Shown piece by piece: positions 7,130 to 15,825 of a stretch of 64,000 nt of DNA. The stretch is from UBA2991 sp965221735 (GTDB lineage Bacteria > Chloroflexota > Dehalococcoidia > Tepidiformales > Tepidiformaceae). Both the position numbers and the translations under genes were made by a program. The notes under the pieces are model-generated. The model was not told the DNA's origin and ran no database searches. It saw only the letters and a program-made list of their open reading frames with translations. The stretch spans positions 186,001 through 250,000 of the forward strand of contig OZ244910.1 of NCBI GenBank assembly GCA_965221735.1. The letters run 5' to 3'. Numbering within the stretch: position 1 is the stretch's first letter; every line of letters starts with the position of its first letter.

Positions 7130-7680
7130 GGGCCGAAGACCGCGCTCACCGCAAGCGAGAAACCGGGAAGGATATCCAGCCCGTCGAGGGACTCGTCCCC
7201 TCTCAGGGTCGACACGGCGTGGTCCGCCGTATGCACATCCACCGTTCGGCTATTCGGATGCACCACCCACACCAGCCCCACGCCGTGGCTCAGCCACATC
7301 CGCGCCTTGTCGTGGGTCTCGCGGCGGCTGTCACTCGGCGAGGCGATCTCCACGACGAGGTCGGGAACGACCTCCGCGTAACCCGTGATCTGCGCGTCCA
7401 GCGGGATCTTCTCGGATGAAGTGAAGGCGATGTCCGGTTCGCGCACCGTATCCGGATCCCGTTCGAGCCACACCCCGGAGTCGGAGGCCACGACCGTTCC
7501 CAGGCCGTTCGGGTCCACGAAGCCGAAGAGGGCGGCGCTCAGCCTCACGACGATCTTCCCGTGTTCATGTCCCGTCGGCATGGTCTCGCAGAGCACCCCC
7601 CGGATCAGTTCGCCGCGCACGCCGCGCTCGTACAGCCGCAGGAGGTCGTCCGCGGTGAGCAAGGTAGTCTCTGTCGTCAT
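7126..7680 (-). CDS. Uma2-family (DUF820) endonuclease-like protein
   Basis: A 184-residue Uma2/DUF820 protein, a PD-(D/E)XK nuclease-fold family abundant in cyanobacteria and Chloroflexota. Seen: the N-terminal TADDLLRL helix, GELIRG, GHEHGKIVVRL, VREPDIAF with the conserved acidic site, VVEIASPSDS and the K of ETHDKARMWLSHGV, VWVVHP. The putative catalytic residues are intact. Biological function of the family is unknown. Ends 4 nt inside the convergent SDR gene. Confidence 0.9.
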   Translation of the reverse strand: MTTETTLLTADDLLRLYERGVRGELIRGVLCETMPTGHEHGKIVVRLSAALFGFVDPNGLGTVVASDSGVWLERDPDTVREPDIAFTSSEKIPLDAQITGYAEVVPDLVVEIASPSDSRRETHDKARMWLSHGVGLVWVVHPNSRTVDVHTADHAVSTLRGDESLDGLDILPGFSLAVSAVFGP

Positions 7681-7739
7681 TTCCTGTCGCTCCGGCGTGC
7701 ATTCATCTTACACCGCAAGCAGGCCCCGCCCTGCCCCGC

Positions 7740-7745
7740 TAGACT
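7740..7745 (+). promoter_or_regulatory. -10 box of the thiolase-like operon
   Basis: TAGACT, predicting a leader of about 23 nt before the ATG at 7775. Confidence 0.35.
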
Positions 7746-7774
7746 GCCCCCGAATCCGCCAGAGAGCGTGCTCC

Positions 7775-9025
7775 ATGACCTCTGATGTCGACGCCACTGC
7801 CCCCAAATTCCTGCGCGACAAGTACGCCATCATCGGCGTCGGCGAGACCACCTACACCCGTGGCTCGAACCTCACCACCCGCGCGCTCGGCACCTGGGCC
7901 GTCAAGAACGCGATGGAGGACGCGGGCATCCCCGCCTCCGAAGTCGACGGGATGATGTCGTACTCGAACAACGACTCCACTCCCTCCCCCATGATCGCCG
8001 GCGACCTCGGCATCCGCCTCAACTTCTACATGGACGTCTACGGCGGCGGCTCCAGCAGCGAGGCCCTCATCGGCCTCGCCATCGGCGCCATCGAGGCGGG
8101 GATGTGCAACACCGTCGTCGTCTTCCGCTCCATGAACGGCTACTCCCAGGTCCGCATCGGCGGCACCGGCGTGCGGGCGGCCGCGCCCATCGGCGGGGAT
8201 GCCGTCCACACGGCCCCCTACGGCTGGCTCAGCGCCGGGCAGAACTTCAGCCCCAGCTTCATGCGCCACATGTACGACTACGGCACCACCCCCGAGCAGG
8301 TCGCCATGGTCAAGGTCATCCACAGCGAGCACGCCTCCAACAACCCCAAGGCCTACTACAAGCAGCGCCTCACCGTGGACGACGTCCTCAACAGCCGCAT
8401 GATCGTCAAGCCCCTCCACCTCCTCGACTGCTGCGTCGAGACCGACAACGCCACCGCCGTCATCGTCACCCGCGCCGAGCGCGCCTACGACTACCGCAAC
8501 ACGCCCGCCCGCATCCTTGCCGTGGCCGGACGCGTCTGCAAGCCGCGCATCGACATGCACTTCCAGCACGGCCCCATCTCGACCGTCGCCGGCTACTACA
8601 TCAAGGACATCATCTGGCCGAACGCCGGCGTCGGACCCGAGGACATCGACATTACCGGCGCCTACGACGCCTTCACCTTCACCACCATGCTCCAGCTCGA
8701 GGACTACGGCTTCTGCAAGAAGGGCGAGGGCGGCGACTACGTCAGCAGCGGCATCATGCGCCTCGGCGGCGAGCGCCCCAACAACACCTCCGGCGGCCAC
8801 CTCTGCGAGGGCTACACCCACGGCATGAACATGATCATCGAGAACGTGCGCCAACTCCGCGGCGAGGTCGACTGCTACTGTCCGACCGACAACAAGGGCC
8901 GCCGCCAGCACACCTACGACTACTCCGGCGGGGCCTGTCGCCAGGTGCCCGACGCCAACATCTCCATGAACCTCGGCTGGGCGATGCCGGGCACCGGCTC
9001 GTCCATGGTCATGAGGAAGGGATAG
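7775..9025 (+). CDS. Thiolase-like protein (SCP2/Ltp2 type), probable aldolase partner of DUF35
   Basis: A 416-residue thiolase-fold protein of the nondecarboxylating SCP2-thiolase type. The N terminus (KYAIIGVGETTYTR) and the EDIDITGAYDAFTF and NTSGGHLCEGYTHG blocks are typical. At the position of the nucleophilic Cys of true thiolases it has YGGGSSSEAL, without Cys. In actinobacterial steroid breakdown, Ltp2-type proteins of this kind lack the thiolase triad and act with a DUF35 protein as retro-aldolases on CoA thioesters. The next gene, 4 nt on, is a DUF35 protein, so an aldolase complex is plausible. The substrate is not known. Confidence 0.85.
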   Translation: MTSDVDATAPKFLRDKYAIIGVGETTYTRGSNLTTRALGTWAVKNAMEDAGIPASEVDGMMSYSNNDSTPSPMIAGDLGIRLNFYMDVYGGGSSSEALIGLAIGAIEAGMCNTVVVFRSMNGYSQVRIGGTGVRAAAPIGGDAVHTAPYGWLSAGQNFSPSFMRHMYDYGTTPEQVAMVKVIHSEHASNNPKAYYKQRLTVDDVLNSRMIVKPLHLLDCCVETDNATAVIVTRAERAYDYRNTPARILAVAGRVCKPRIDMHFQHGPISTVAGYYIKDIIWPNAGVGPEDIDITGAYDAFTFTTMLQLEDYGFCKKGEGGDYVSSGIMRLGGERPNNTSGGHLCEGYTHGMNMIIENVRQLRGEVDCYCPTDNKGRRQHTYDYSGGACRQVPDANISMNLGWAMPGTGSSMVMRKG

Positions 9026-9029
9026 CGCG

Positions 9030-9560
9030 ATGCCTCAGGGCGAATACCGCGGCATGAACCTCAGCATCCTCGATATCGACCACGAGAACGTGGCCTACTT
9101 CGGCCACTGCGCCGACCACGACTTCCACCTGCAGGAGTGCACCGCCTGCGGCCTCCTGCGCTACCCGCCCGGAACCGCCTGCCCCTGGTGCCAGAACCGC
9201 GAGTTCGAGTGGACGCCCGTCGAGGCCAGGGGAACCGTGCACTCCTACGGCGAGGTCCACCAGGCCATCCAGACCCAGTTCCGCGAGCACGCGCCCTACA
9301 TGATCCTCATCGTCGACCTCGATACGCAGAAGGGAGAGCCGTCGGAGCACGAAGCCCTGCGCGTCGCCGGCAACCTCGTCACCCCCGACGGCGAGCTTGC
9401 CCCGCCCGAGCTCGTGAAGCAGGTCGGGATCGGCAGCCGCATGCGCATGGTCTTCGCCGATGTCGCCGACGGCCTCGCCCTGCCCATGTGGACCCTCGAC
9501 GAGGACGCGGAGCAGCCCGACGAGCCGTGGCGCTATCCGCAGGAGTACAACGGCGTCTAG
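9030..9560 (+). CDS. DUF35 OB-fold/zinc-ribbon acyl-CoA-associated protein
   Basis: A 176-residue DUF35 protein: an N-terminal rubredoxin-like zinc ribbon (CTACGLLRYPPGTACPWCQ, four Cys) and an OB-fold (GTVHSYGEVHQA, YMILIVDLD, MRMVFADV). DUF35 proteins bind acyl-CoA and form complexes with thiolase-like enzymes encoded next to them; here the partner ends 4 nt upstream. An internal Met at residue 9 is a possible alternative start. Acts as a subunit rather than a free enzyme, by analogy with the ChsH2 DUF35 domain. Confidence 0.88.
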   Translation: MPQGEYRGMNLSILDIDHENVAYFGHCADHDFHLQECTACGLLRYPPGTACPWCQNREFEWTPVEARGTVHSYGEVHQAIQTQFREHAPYMILIVDLDTQKGEPSEHEALRVAGNLVTPDGELAPPELVKQVGIGSRMRMVFADVADGLALPMWTLDEDAEQPDEPWRYPQEYNGV

Positions 9561-9644
9561 CGCAGTCCCCTGTCTGGGGCGGCGCTCCCGCTGGAGGAAG
9601 CGCACAATGAGCACGACACCGCTACCCGGGCAGGCCCAGAAAAG

Positions 9645-10916
9645 ATGCTGAGCGCGAACGACAACGAGCTCCTCACCCGCACCGGACCGGGGACCCCAAT
9701 GGGCGACCTCTTCCGGAGATTCTGGGTACCCGTGCTCATCGCCGCGGAGCTGCCCGAGCCCGACTGCCCGCCCGTGCGCGTCGGCGTGCTCGGCGAGCAG
9801 CTGGTCGCCTTCCGCGACACGAACGGGACCGTCGGCCTGATCGAGGGGCGCTGCCCGCACCGTCGCGCCGAGCTGTTCTGGGGGCGCAACGAGGAGTGCG
9901 GCCTGCGCTGCGTCTACCACGGCTGGAAGTTCGACGTGGACGGCAACTGCGTCGACATGCCCTCCGAGCCGCCCGAGTCACAGTTCCGGGAGAAGGTCGG
10001 GATCGCCGCCTACCCCACCCGCGAGTGGGGAGGCTACATCTGGGCCTACCTCGGCCCGCCCGACCTGCCCCCTCCGGAGCTGCCCGACTTCGAGTGGGCG
10101 CACGTCCCCGAGAGCCATCGCTACGTCTCCAAGAAGCTCCAGCAGTGCAACTGGGCGCAGTCGCTCGAGGGCGCCATCGACACGGCCCATTTCTCCTTCC
10201 TCCACATGCTCGTCGGCGAGCTTCCCCCCGATGCCCCGAAGGCCCTCCGCTACATGAGGGCCGACGGCTCGCCAAAGTTCACCATCCGCCCCACCGACGC
10301 CGGCTTCGTCATCGGCGGCGCCCGCTTCGCCGAAGAGGACAGCTTCTACTGGCGCATCACCCAGTTCCTCGTGCCCAACCACAGCCTCGCCCCCGGAGCC
10401 GAGCGCGGCCAGAACATCAACGGCCAGACCTGGGTCCCCATCGACGACCACAGCTGTTGGATCTACACCTACACCTGGAACCCCGACCGCCCCATCACCG
10501 GGGAGGAGCTGGCCATCATCAAGGGCGGCAAGGCCAGCATTCACTCCATCGTCGACGAGAACTACCACCCCATCCGCAACCGCGACAACGACTACCTCAT
10601 CGACCGCGAGGCCCAGCGCACGAGCAGCTACACGGGCGTGCAGGGCATCTCCGAGCAGGACGCCTGCATCCAGGACAGCCAGGGGCCGATCTACGACCGC
10701 ACGCAGGAGCACCTCGGCACGACCGACGTCGCCATCATCGAGTTCCGCCGCATGATGCTGCGCATGGCCCGCAACCTGCTCGAGGGCCAGGAGCCGGCGG
10801 AGGCCCGCAACGGGCGCGCCTACTGGGTTCGTTCCGGCGCGGAGGTCGCCCCCCGCACGACGCCCTTCGACGAGGTCGCCGCCGACCGTACGGCGGCTGG
10901 AGAAGCAGGCCCCTAG
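9645..10916 (+). CDS. Rieske non-heme iron oxygenase, alpha subunit
   Basis: A 423-residue oxygenase component of a ring-hydroxylating system. The Rieske [2Fe-2S] motif is CPHR ... CVYHGW (about residues 73-96), and the mononuclear iron site is GAIDTAHFSFLH (D-x2-H-x4-H). The N-terminal pattern (DLFRRFWVPVLIAAELP) matches the phthalate/phenoxybenzoate dioxygenase or KshA-like group rather than large multicomponent dioxygenases. It needs a reductase, which is not in the window. Follows the thiolase-like/DUF35 pair by 84 nt, probably same operon. Substrate unknown. Confidence 0.92.
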   Translation: MLSANDNELLTRTGPGTPMGDLFRRFWVPVLIAAELPEPDCPPVRVGVLGEQLVAFRDTNGTVGLIEGRCPHRRAELFWGRNEECGLRCVYHGWKFDVDGNCVDMPSEPPESQFREKVGIAAYPTREWGGYIWAYLGPPDLPPPELPDFEWAHVPESHRYVSKKLQQCNWAQSLEGAIDTAHFSFLHMLVGELPPDAPKALRYMRADGSPKFTIRPTDAGFVIGGARFAEEDSFYWRITQFLVPNHSLAPGAERGQNINGQTWVPIDDHSCWIYTYTWNPDRPITGEELAIIKGGKASIHSIVDENYHPIRNRDNDYLIDREAQRTSSYTGVQGISEQDACIQDSQGPIYDRTQEHLGTTDVAIIEFRRMMLRMARNLLEGQEPAEARNGRAYWVRSGAEVAPRTTPFDEVAADRTAAGEAGP

Positions 10917-11335
10917 GGCATCGCCAGCGGCGCGACCGCCACCTCGATGTCCGACACCGATCGGTCAAGTTCGATGTTGCTCGTGGTGGTGTAGAGCAGT
11001 TCGCCCTCGTGCCGGATCGCCACCCAGAGCTCGTGCGCGGCTCCCGGCGTCAGCCGGTCGGCCCGGTAGGTCACGTTGAACTCGACGGGGAGGGTGTTCG
11101 CGTCCTCGATCACCTGCCGTCCTACCGCGATCGCCAGCGAGTCCTCACCGGACACGTCCACCAGCACGACCTCGACGCACGCGCCGGCGGGGAGGTCGAC
11201 CTCCCCGTCCAGGTACTGCACGGTGCCGGTAATCGAGTCGACATCGCTATCGGCGAAGACGACCGTCAGGAGCAGGGCCGGGACCGTCATCACGACCAGG
11301 GCGCTCATCGACAGCAGCAGAGCAGGCTTCCACAT
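10913..11335 (-). CDS. YbaY/YscW-family exported protein
   Basis: A 140-residue secreted or membrane-anchored protein with a hydrophobic signal segment (about residues 4-28) but no lipobox Cys. The rest matches the YbaY/YscW fold: SITGTVQYLDGEVDLPAGACVEVVLVDVS, then PVEFNVTY and HELWVAIRHEGELLYTT, written here in short pieces. Family members are small beta-sandwich envelope proteins of unclear role. ATG preceded by GGAGGAG. Overlaps the convergent Rieske gene by 4 nt. Confidence 0.7.
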   Translation of the reverse strand: MWKPALLLSMSALVVMTVPALLLTVVFADSDVDSITGTVQYLDGEVDLPAGACVEVVLVDVSGEDSLAIAVGRQVIEDANTLPVEFNVTYRADRLTPGAAHELWVAIRHEGELLYTTTSNIELDRSVSDIEVAVAPLAMP

Positions 11336-11417
11336 GGCACTCCTCCCGATCCACCGTACAAGGTCTCGGGAGGCCGTTGTACGGGCTGCGAAGGGGTTGC
11401 GTGGGCCCGCTCACGCG

Positions 11418-11432
11418 GCCCCTAACCGGGGC
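11418..11432 (-). terminator. Weak hairpin downstream of the aldolase gene
   Basis: GCCCC/GGGGC stem of 5 bp with a 5-nt loop, 38 nt after the aldolase stop. Short, without a T tract. Confidence 0.3.
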
Positions 11433-11469
11433 TTAACCGGGAAGAACGCGCAGGCGGAAGGGGCCGCGC

Positions 11470-12225
11470 TCAGCCGCCCCGCGCGACCTTCAGATCGTCA
11501 CGCGCGGCGACGCGCATGCCGCCCTGGTCGCTGCTGATCGTCACGAGCTGGAAGCCCGCCGCCGCGTGCTTCGCCGCGAGCTGCGCGTTGGCGTGGATGC
11601 CCGCGATCACGCCGTGCCCCTTGCACGCCTCGGCGATGCGCACGCGCTCCTGCTCGAAGCGGCCGCCGTTGTCCATCCCCGGCGGCAGCCCCAGCGTGAT
11701 GCTCAGGTCCGCGGGCCCGACGTACACCGCGTCGATGCCCGGCACCGAGAGGATGTCGTCGAGGTTGTCGAGCGCCTGTTCCGTCTCGATCATCGGGATG
11801 CACGCCACTTCCGCGTTCGCGTGCGCGAAGTAGTCCCCGCCCGCGTACATCGTCGCCCGCAGGGGGCCGAAGCTGCGGTTCCCCTGCGGGTGGTAGCGGC
11901 AGGCCGCGACCGCCGCCTGCGCCTCCTCCACGCTGTTCACCATGGGGATGATCACCCCCATCGCTCCCGCGTCGAGCATCTTCATGATGATGCCCGGCTC
12001 GTTCCAGGGAACGCGCACGAACGGCATCGTCTCGCGCGTGCTGATGGCCTGCAGCATCGTCAGCGCCGTCTGGTAGTCGATGCCCCCGTGCTGCATGTCG
12101 ATGCAGACGTAGTCGAAGTCCTCGCCCGCCATGATCTCGGCGCTGAGCGAGCTGGGCAGCGAGAGCCACCCCCCGAGGGCGACCTCACCGGCCCGCCAGC
12201 GCGCCTTCACCGTGTTCTCACGCAT
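11470..12225 (-). CDS. HpcH/HpaI-family aldolase
   Basis: A 251-residue metal-dependent class II aldolase of the HpcH/HpaI/2-dehydro-3-deoxyglucarate aldolase family, which cleaves or forms 4-hydroxy-2-oxo acids to pyruvate and an aldehyde. Markers: GGWLSLPSSLSAEIMA, DYVCIDMQHGGID, VRVPWNEP, the metal ligand Glu in MIETEQALDNLDDI and GIDAVYVGPADLSITLG. ATG chosen because GGAGA lies 8 nt upstream; an earlier ATG would extend through the terminator-like inverted repeat. Likely part of aromatic or sterol side-product breakdown. Confidence 0.9.
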   Translation of the reverse strand: MRENTVKARWRAGEVALGGWLSLPSSLSAEIMAGEDFDYVCIDMQHGGIDYQTALTMLQAISTRETMPFVRVPWNEPGIIMKMLDAGAMGVIIPMVNSVEEAQAAVAACRYHPQGNRSFGPLRATMYAGGDYFAHANAEVACIPMIETEQALDNLDDILSVPGIDAVYVGPADLSITLGLPPGMDNGGRFEQERVRIAEACKGHGVIAGIHANAQLAAKHAAAGFQLVTISSDQGGMRVAARDDLKVARGG

Positions 12226-12257
12226 CGCCACTCTCCTGAGTCGGGGCTGGCAGGGCA

Positions 12258-12294
12258 TTCACCCCTCGCGGCGTTACCGCTGCGGAGGGGTGAA
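12258..12294 (-). terminator. Long inverted repeat between thiolase-like and aldolase genes
   Basis: Perfect 10-bp arms (12258-12267 and 12285-12294) with a further GCGGC/GCTGC inner pairing. It lies just after the stop of the thiolase-like gene and upstream of the aldolase ribosome site, so it likely ends or attenuates the upstream transcript. Confidence 0.6.
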
Positions 12295-12312
12295 CTGGCG
12301 CCGGCCCAGAAA

Positions 12313-13452
12313 TCACTCCGTGTTGGTCATGATGATCGTGCCCGAGGCCATGAACATGCCGCCCACGCCGTGGCAGACGCTGATCTTCGCGTCGGGCACC
12401 TGCGCCGGAGCCGTCCCCCGCATCTGGCGGACGCTCTCCTGGAGGGCGTACATCCCGTACATGCCCGAGTGCATGTAGCTCAGCCCGCCGCCGTTCGTGT
12501 TGACCGGCAGGGGGCCGCCCGGGGCCGTGTTGCGCGCCTCGATGAAGGCGCCAGCCTCGCCCCGCCCCACGAACCCGAGGTCCTCGAGCCCGTAGATCGG
12601 CAGGTGCGCGAAGGCGTCGTAGATCATCACGTGGTCCACGTCGTCGTGCGTGATGCCCGCTTCCTCGAACGCCCTGGAGCCCGCCACGCGGAAGGCCCGG
12701 GAGGTCGTCATGTCCTCCATCTGGCTGATCATCGGCGTCTCGACGCTCTCGCCCGTGCCCAGGAGGTAGACCGGCTTCGTGGGGAAGTCGCGCGCCCGCT
12801 CCTTCGAGACGAGGATCAGCGCGCCGCCGCCGTCCGTCACCAGGCAGCACTGCAGCAGCCGGAACGGGTAGGCGATCATGCGCGAGTTGAGCACGTCGTC
12901 GACCGTGATCGGGTCCTTGAATGTCGAGCGCGGGTTGAGCGCCGCCCACTCGCGCTGCACCACCGAGACGGAGGCGAGCTGCTCGTGCGTCATGCCCGTC
13001 TCCTTCATGTAGCGCAGCACGCCCAGGGTGAACATCGAGGGCGGCCCGCTCAGGCCGTAGGGCGCCTCGTACTGCCCCGCGAGGGAGGCGGGCGCGCCGG
13101 CGAAGCCGCCGCGCCCCACGCGCGAACGCCCGCTCTCGCCGTGCGTGACGAGCGCGACGTCGCAGAGCCCCTCGTTGATGGCCGCGGCCGCGTGCCTCAC
13201 GTGCAGCATGAACGAGCAGCCGCCCACGGCCGTGCCGTCGACCCACGTGGGCGTGATGCCGAGGTAGTGCGCGATGCCCGCGGGCGCCTCGCCCGCGGTC
13301 GCGACACCGTCGATGTCGCTCGCCGAGAGGCCGCAGTCTTCCATCGCGTTGAGGGCGGCGTCGGCGTGCAGCTGGATCTGGGAGAGGCCGGGAATGCGGC
13401 CGAGCTCGGTCGTCTCGGCGGCTCCGACGATTGCTACGGAACGGGGCTCCAT
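12313..13452 (-). CDS. Thiolase-like protein (SCP2/Ltp2 type)
   Basis: A 379-residue thiolase-fold protein, second of its kind in the window. It starts VAIVGAAETTELGRIPG, and has VDHVMIYDAFAHLPIYGLEDLGF and the C-terminal VCHGVGGMFMASGTIIM. Unlike the protein at 7775 it keeps a Cys at the usual nucleophile position (AVGGCSFMLHV), so it could act as a thiolase or as an aldolase. Its DUF35 partner is directly upstream; the GGAGG ribosome site overlaps the partner's stop codon, which suggests translational coupling. Confidence 0.85.
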   Translation of the reverse strand: MEPRSVAIVGAAETTELGRIPGLSQIQLHADAALNAMEDCGLSASDIDGVATAGEAPAGIAHYLGITPTWVDGTAVGGCSFMLHVRHAAAAINEGLCDVALVTHGESGRSRVGRGGFAGAPASLAGQYEAPYGLSGPPSMFTLGVLRYMKETGMTHEQLASVSVVQREWAALNPRSTFKDPITVDDVLNSRMIAYPFRLLQCCLVTDGGGALILVSKERARDFPTKPVYLLGTGESVETPMISQMEDMTTSRAFRVAGSRAFEEAGITHDDVDHVMIYDAFAHLPIYGLEDLGFVGRGEAGAFIEARNTAPGGPLPVNTNGGGLSYMHSGMYGMYALQESVRQMRGTAPAQVPDAKISVCHGVGGMFMASGTIIMTNTE

Positions 13453-13454
13453 GG

Positions 13455-13877
13455 CTAGCCTCCCATCGGCCGGAACTTCGGCAGCGAAATCTCGTCGGTG
13501 ATCGGCGTGAACGCCACCTCGACGGGCATGTCGAGCACGAGCGCCTCGGGCGTCTGCTCGCAGTCGATGATGTTCGTCATCATCCGCGGCCCCTCATCGA
13601 GCTCGACGATGGCGATCGCGTGCGGGTCGGGACCGAACCCCGGCGGAGGCCGGTGGTTGATGACGTAGCTGTAGAGCTTCCCGCGCCCGCTCGCGGTAAA
13701 GCTCGACACGGAGCGCGAGGGGCAGGTGGGGCAGAAGGGCCGCGGCGGGAAGATGACCTCGTTGCAGTCGTCGGCGTCGCAGCGCTGCAGGCGAAGCTCA
13801 CCTCGCTTCGCCCCATCCCAGAAGTCCTGGGTTTCGGGTGTGGGCACGGGAACCGGGCCCTTGTAGTCGTCGGCCAT
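13455..13877 (-). CDS. DUF35 OB-fold/zinc-ribbon protein
   Basis: A 140-residue DUF35 protein with a zinc ribbon (RCDADDCNEVIFPPRPFCPTC) and OB-fold (GRGKLYSYVINHRPP, HAIAIVELDEGP, PVEVAFTPI). The first Cys pair has an unusual spacing (CDADDC) compared with the CxxC of the paralog at 9030. Translationally coupled to the thiolase-like gene that follows, so it is expected to form a complex with it and to position the acyl-CoA. ATG preceded by GAGGTGG. Confidence 0.87.
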   Translation of the reverse strand: MADDYKGPVPVPTPETQDFWDGAKRGELRLQRCDADDCNEVIFPPRPFCPTCPSRSVSSFTASGRGKLYSYVINHRPPPGFGPDPHAIAIVELDEGPRMMTNIIDCEQTPEALVLDMPVEVAFTPITDEISLPKFRPMGG

Positions 13878-13988
13878 GAAAAAGCCACCTCTGGCGTGGT
13901 TTGGCGCACGGCGCGCGCGCGTCAGCGCATCCTACGAGCTTCGCCGTAAACGTGGGAGCGGGACGCCGGGAGCGATCGGGGAGGAGGG

Positions 13989-14675
13989 TCAGGCCGGGGC
14001 GGCGCCGTCCTCGTCGCCGCCGACCCAGACGCGGCTGGCCACCTGCGTGCCCATCACGATCTCGCGTCCGTCGATCGCGACCGTCACGGTGCCCCGGTAC
14101 GGCTCCGAGGACTCCAGCATCACCACCTGGCCGGGGCGGATGCCTTCCGCATCGAAGAACTGCAGGAGCTGCTCGTCCTCCTCGAACACGCGCTCGATCG
14201 CGACCGTCTCGCCCTCGGGCACGTCCGCCAGGGTCGTCATCGACAGGTCGCCCGCGTTCGCGAGACCGGGAATCGGGTAGCCGAACGGGCTCCGCACCGG
14301 ATTCCCCAGCGTCTCGACCAGGTGGGGCTCGGTCACGTCGGAGATGCCGTGCTCCAGCAGGTGCGCCTCCTCGTAGGCGCGCCACCAGGGCACATTCAGG
14401 ACGGTCGTCAGGAGGCACTCCGCCAGGCGGTGGCGCCGCACCATCTCCTCGGCCCGGCGCATGCCCTCGGGCGTCAGCTCGATCATCTTGCGACGGTTGA
14501 TCGAGACCAGGTCGTCCCGCTGCAGCCGCTTCAGCATCCCGGCGACCGAGGGCGGCGTCACCCCCAGGCGATCCGCCAGCCGCACCGCGATCACGCTCTC
14601 CCCCTCGTCGTGATTGAGGCGGTAGATTGCGCTCAGATAGTCATCACTGGCGACGTTGACGACCTGCTTGGGCAT
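13989..14675 (-). CDS. DtxR/MntR-family metal-dependent regulator
   Basis: A 228-residue metal-responsive repressor. Residues 1-65 form the winged helix (DYLSAIYRL, VRLADRLGVTPPSVAGMLKRL), 66-140 the dimerisation and metal domain (GMRRAEEMVRRHRLAECLL, EEAHLLEHGISD), and the C-terminal 75 residues a FeoA/SH3-like domain (TVAIERVFEEDEQLLQFF, GQVVMLES). It senses Mn or Fe and usually represses uptake genes. It is divergent from the ferritin-like gene at 14787 across 111 bp, so control of that iron-site protein is a reasonable guess. I could not identify a clear operator. Confidence 0.9.
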   Translation of the reverse strand: MPKQVVNVASDDYLSAIYRLNHDEGESVIAVRLADRLGVTPPSVAGMLKRLQRDDLVSINRRKMIELTPEGMRRAEEMVRRHRLAECLLTTVLNVPWWRAYEEAHLLEHGISDVTEPHLVETLGNPVRSPFGYPIPGLANAGDLSMTTLADVPEGETVAIERVFEEDEQLLQFFDAEGIRPGQVVMLESSEPYRGTVTVAIDGREIVMGTQVASRVWVGGDEDGAAPA

Positions 14676-14747
14676 CGCCCTGATCGTGCCACGCCGCGCT
14701 GGTTTTGTCTTGACCGAATGCCCCTTCTATTCAGGCACCGCCAGCCG

Positions 14748-14753
14748 TACACT
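14748..14753 (+). promoter_or_regulatory. -10 box of the ferritin-like operon
   Basis: TACACT 33 nt before the ATG at 14787; GAGGGAGGGG provides the ribosome site. A TTGACC at 14710 is too far upstream to pair with it. Confidence 0.4.
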
Positions 14754-14786
14754 CGACGTGCATCTCTCGTCACGAGGGAGGGGACC

Positions 14787-15821
14787 ATGAGCGCAGCACC
14801 TGCAACGCCCGAACTCGACCTTTCCTGGCTCGATCTCTACGACGATCCCACGTCCGCCGAGCCCACCAAGAAGGGCCTCACGCTCGATGCCATCGACATC
14901 GGCGACTACGCCTCGCAAGAGGACCTGCCCCGCGACATGACCCCCCGCCTCCGCGGCGCCACCGCCCGCGAGGACGCCCACCGCATGGGCCTCACGTACA
15001 ACACCAAGCACGACGTCTGGGCCGACCAGTGCCGCTCCCTCTACGAGGAGGCCGTCCAGCGTCAGTGGTCCTCCGCGCGCGACATCCCCTGGGACACCCT
15101 CAAGGAGCTCCCGGACGAGGAAGAGCGCGCGATGTGCCAGGTCGCGACCATGCTCGCCGAGGTCGAGTTCATCGCCGGCGACGTCCCCGGCCAGTGGCTC
15201 CCCCAGATCAGCGGCGACGAGTTCGAGGTCGGCCTCTTCCTCATGAGCCAGATCATGGACGAGGCGCGCCACACCGACGTCTTCCGCAAGCGCGCCCTTG
15301 CGAACGGTGGTGGCCTCCTCCAGCAGGGCGCCGGCCTCGGCCTGCGCAACCTCATCGAGGCCCAGGACTTCACCGAGATGTCCGTGCTCATGCACGTCCA
15401 GGCCGAGGGCTTCGTGCAGTCCATGTTCCGCATGGGCGAGCTCATCGGTCCCACCCCGGCCGACAAGCGCATCTTCCGCATGGCCGCCCAGGACGAGTCC
15501 CGCCACCTCGCCTTCGGCGTCATGCACCTCAAGCACGTCCTCGCCGAGACGCCCGAGCGCCGCGAGGAGATCCACCACTACCTCGACAAGGCCGAGGATC
15601 GCTCCGCCGGCGGCGGCAGCGGCGATGTCACCTTCCCGCCGGTCTTCGAGTCCCTCTGCATCCTCCTCGGCGGCGGCAAGGACCGCTTCGACGAGGGCGT
15701 CGCCAAGTTCCTCCTCCTCCGCCGGCGCCAGGTGAAGGAGTACCTGCACCGCCTCGACGTCGCCGGCCTCGGCGACCGCCGCGAGCGCCTCGGTTCCGCC
15801 CTCGCGCAGTACGCCAACTAG
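14787..15821 (+). CDS. Ferritin-like di-iron carboxylate protein
   Basis: A 344-residue helical protein of the ferritin-like/ribonucleotide reductase R2-like fold. The carboxylate-bridged di-iron ligands are visible in order: E in LAEVEFIAGD, E and H in MDEARH, E in QAEGF, and E and H in QDESRH. Such proteins are oxidases, oxygenases or R2-like ligand-binding oxidases; the 90-residue N-terminal extension is not one I recognise. It forms an operon with a related protein 5 nt on that lacks these ligands. Divergent from the metal regulator. Confidence 0.75.
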   Translation: MSAAPATPELDLSWLDLYDDPTSAEPTKKGLTLDAIDIGDYASQEDLPRDMTPRLRGATAREDAHRMGLTYNTKHDVWADQCRSLYEEAVQRQWSSARDIPWDTLKELPDEEERAMCQVATMLAEVEFIAGDVPGQWLPQISGDEFEVGLFLMSQIMDEARHTDVFRKRALANGGGLLQQGAGLGLRNLIEAQDFTEMSVLMHVQAEGFVQSMFRMGELIGPTPADKRIFRMAAQDESRHLAFGVMHLKHVLAETPERREEIHHYLDKAEDRSAGGGSGDVTFPPVFESLCILLGGGKDRFDEGVAKFLLLRRRQVKEYLHRLDVAGLGDRRERLGSALAQYAN

Positions 15822-15825
15822 CGCC

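Noticed and set aside
14710..14735. TTGACC as -35 of the ferritin-like operon
   Set aside because: Distance to the TACACT box is far over 20 nt, and no better -10 lies between them.
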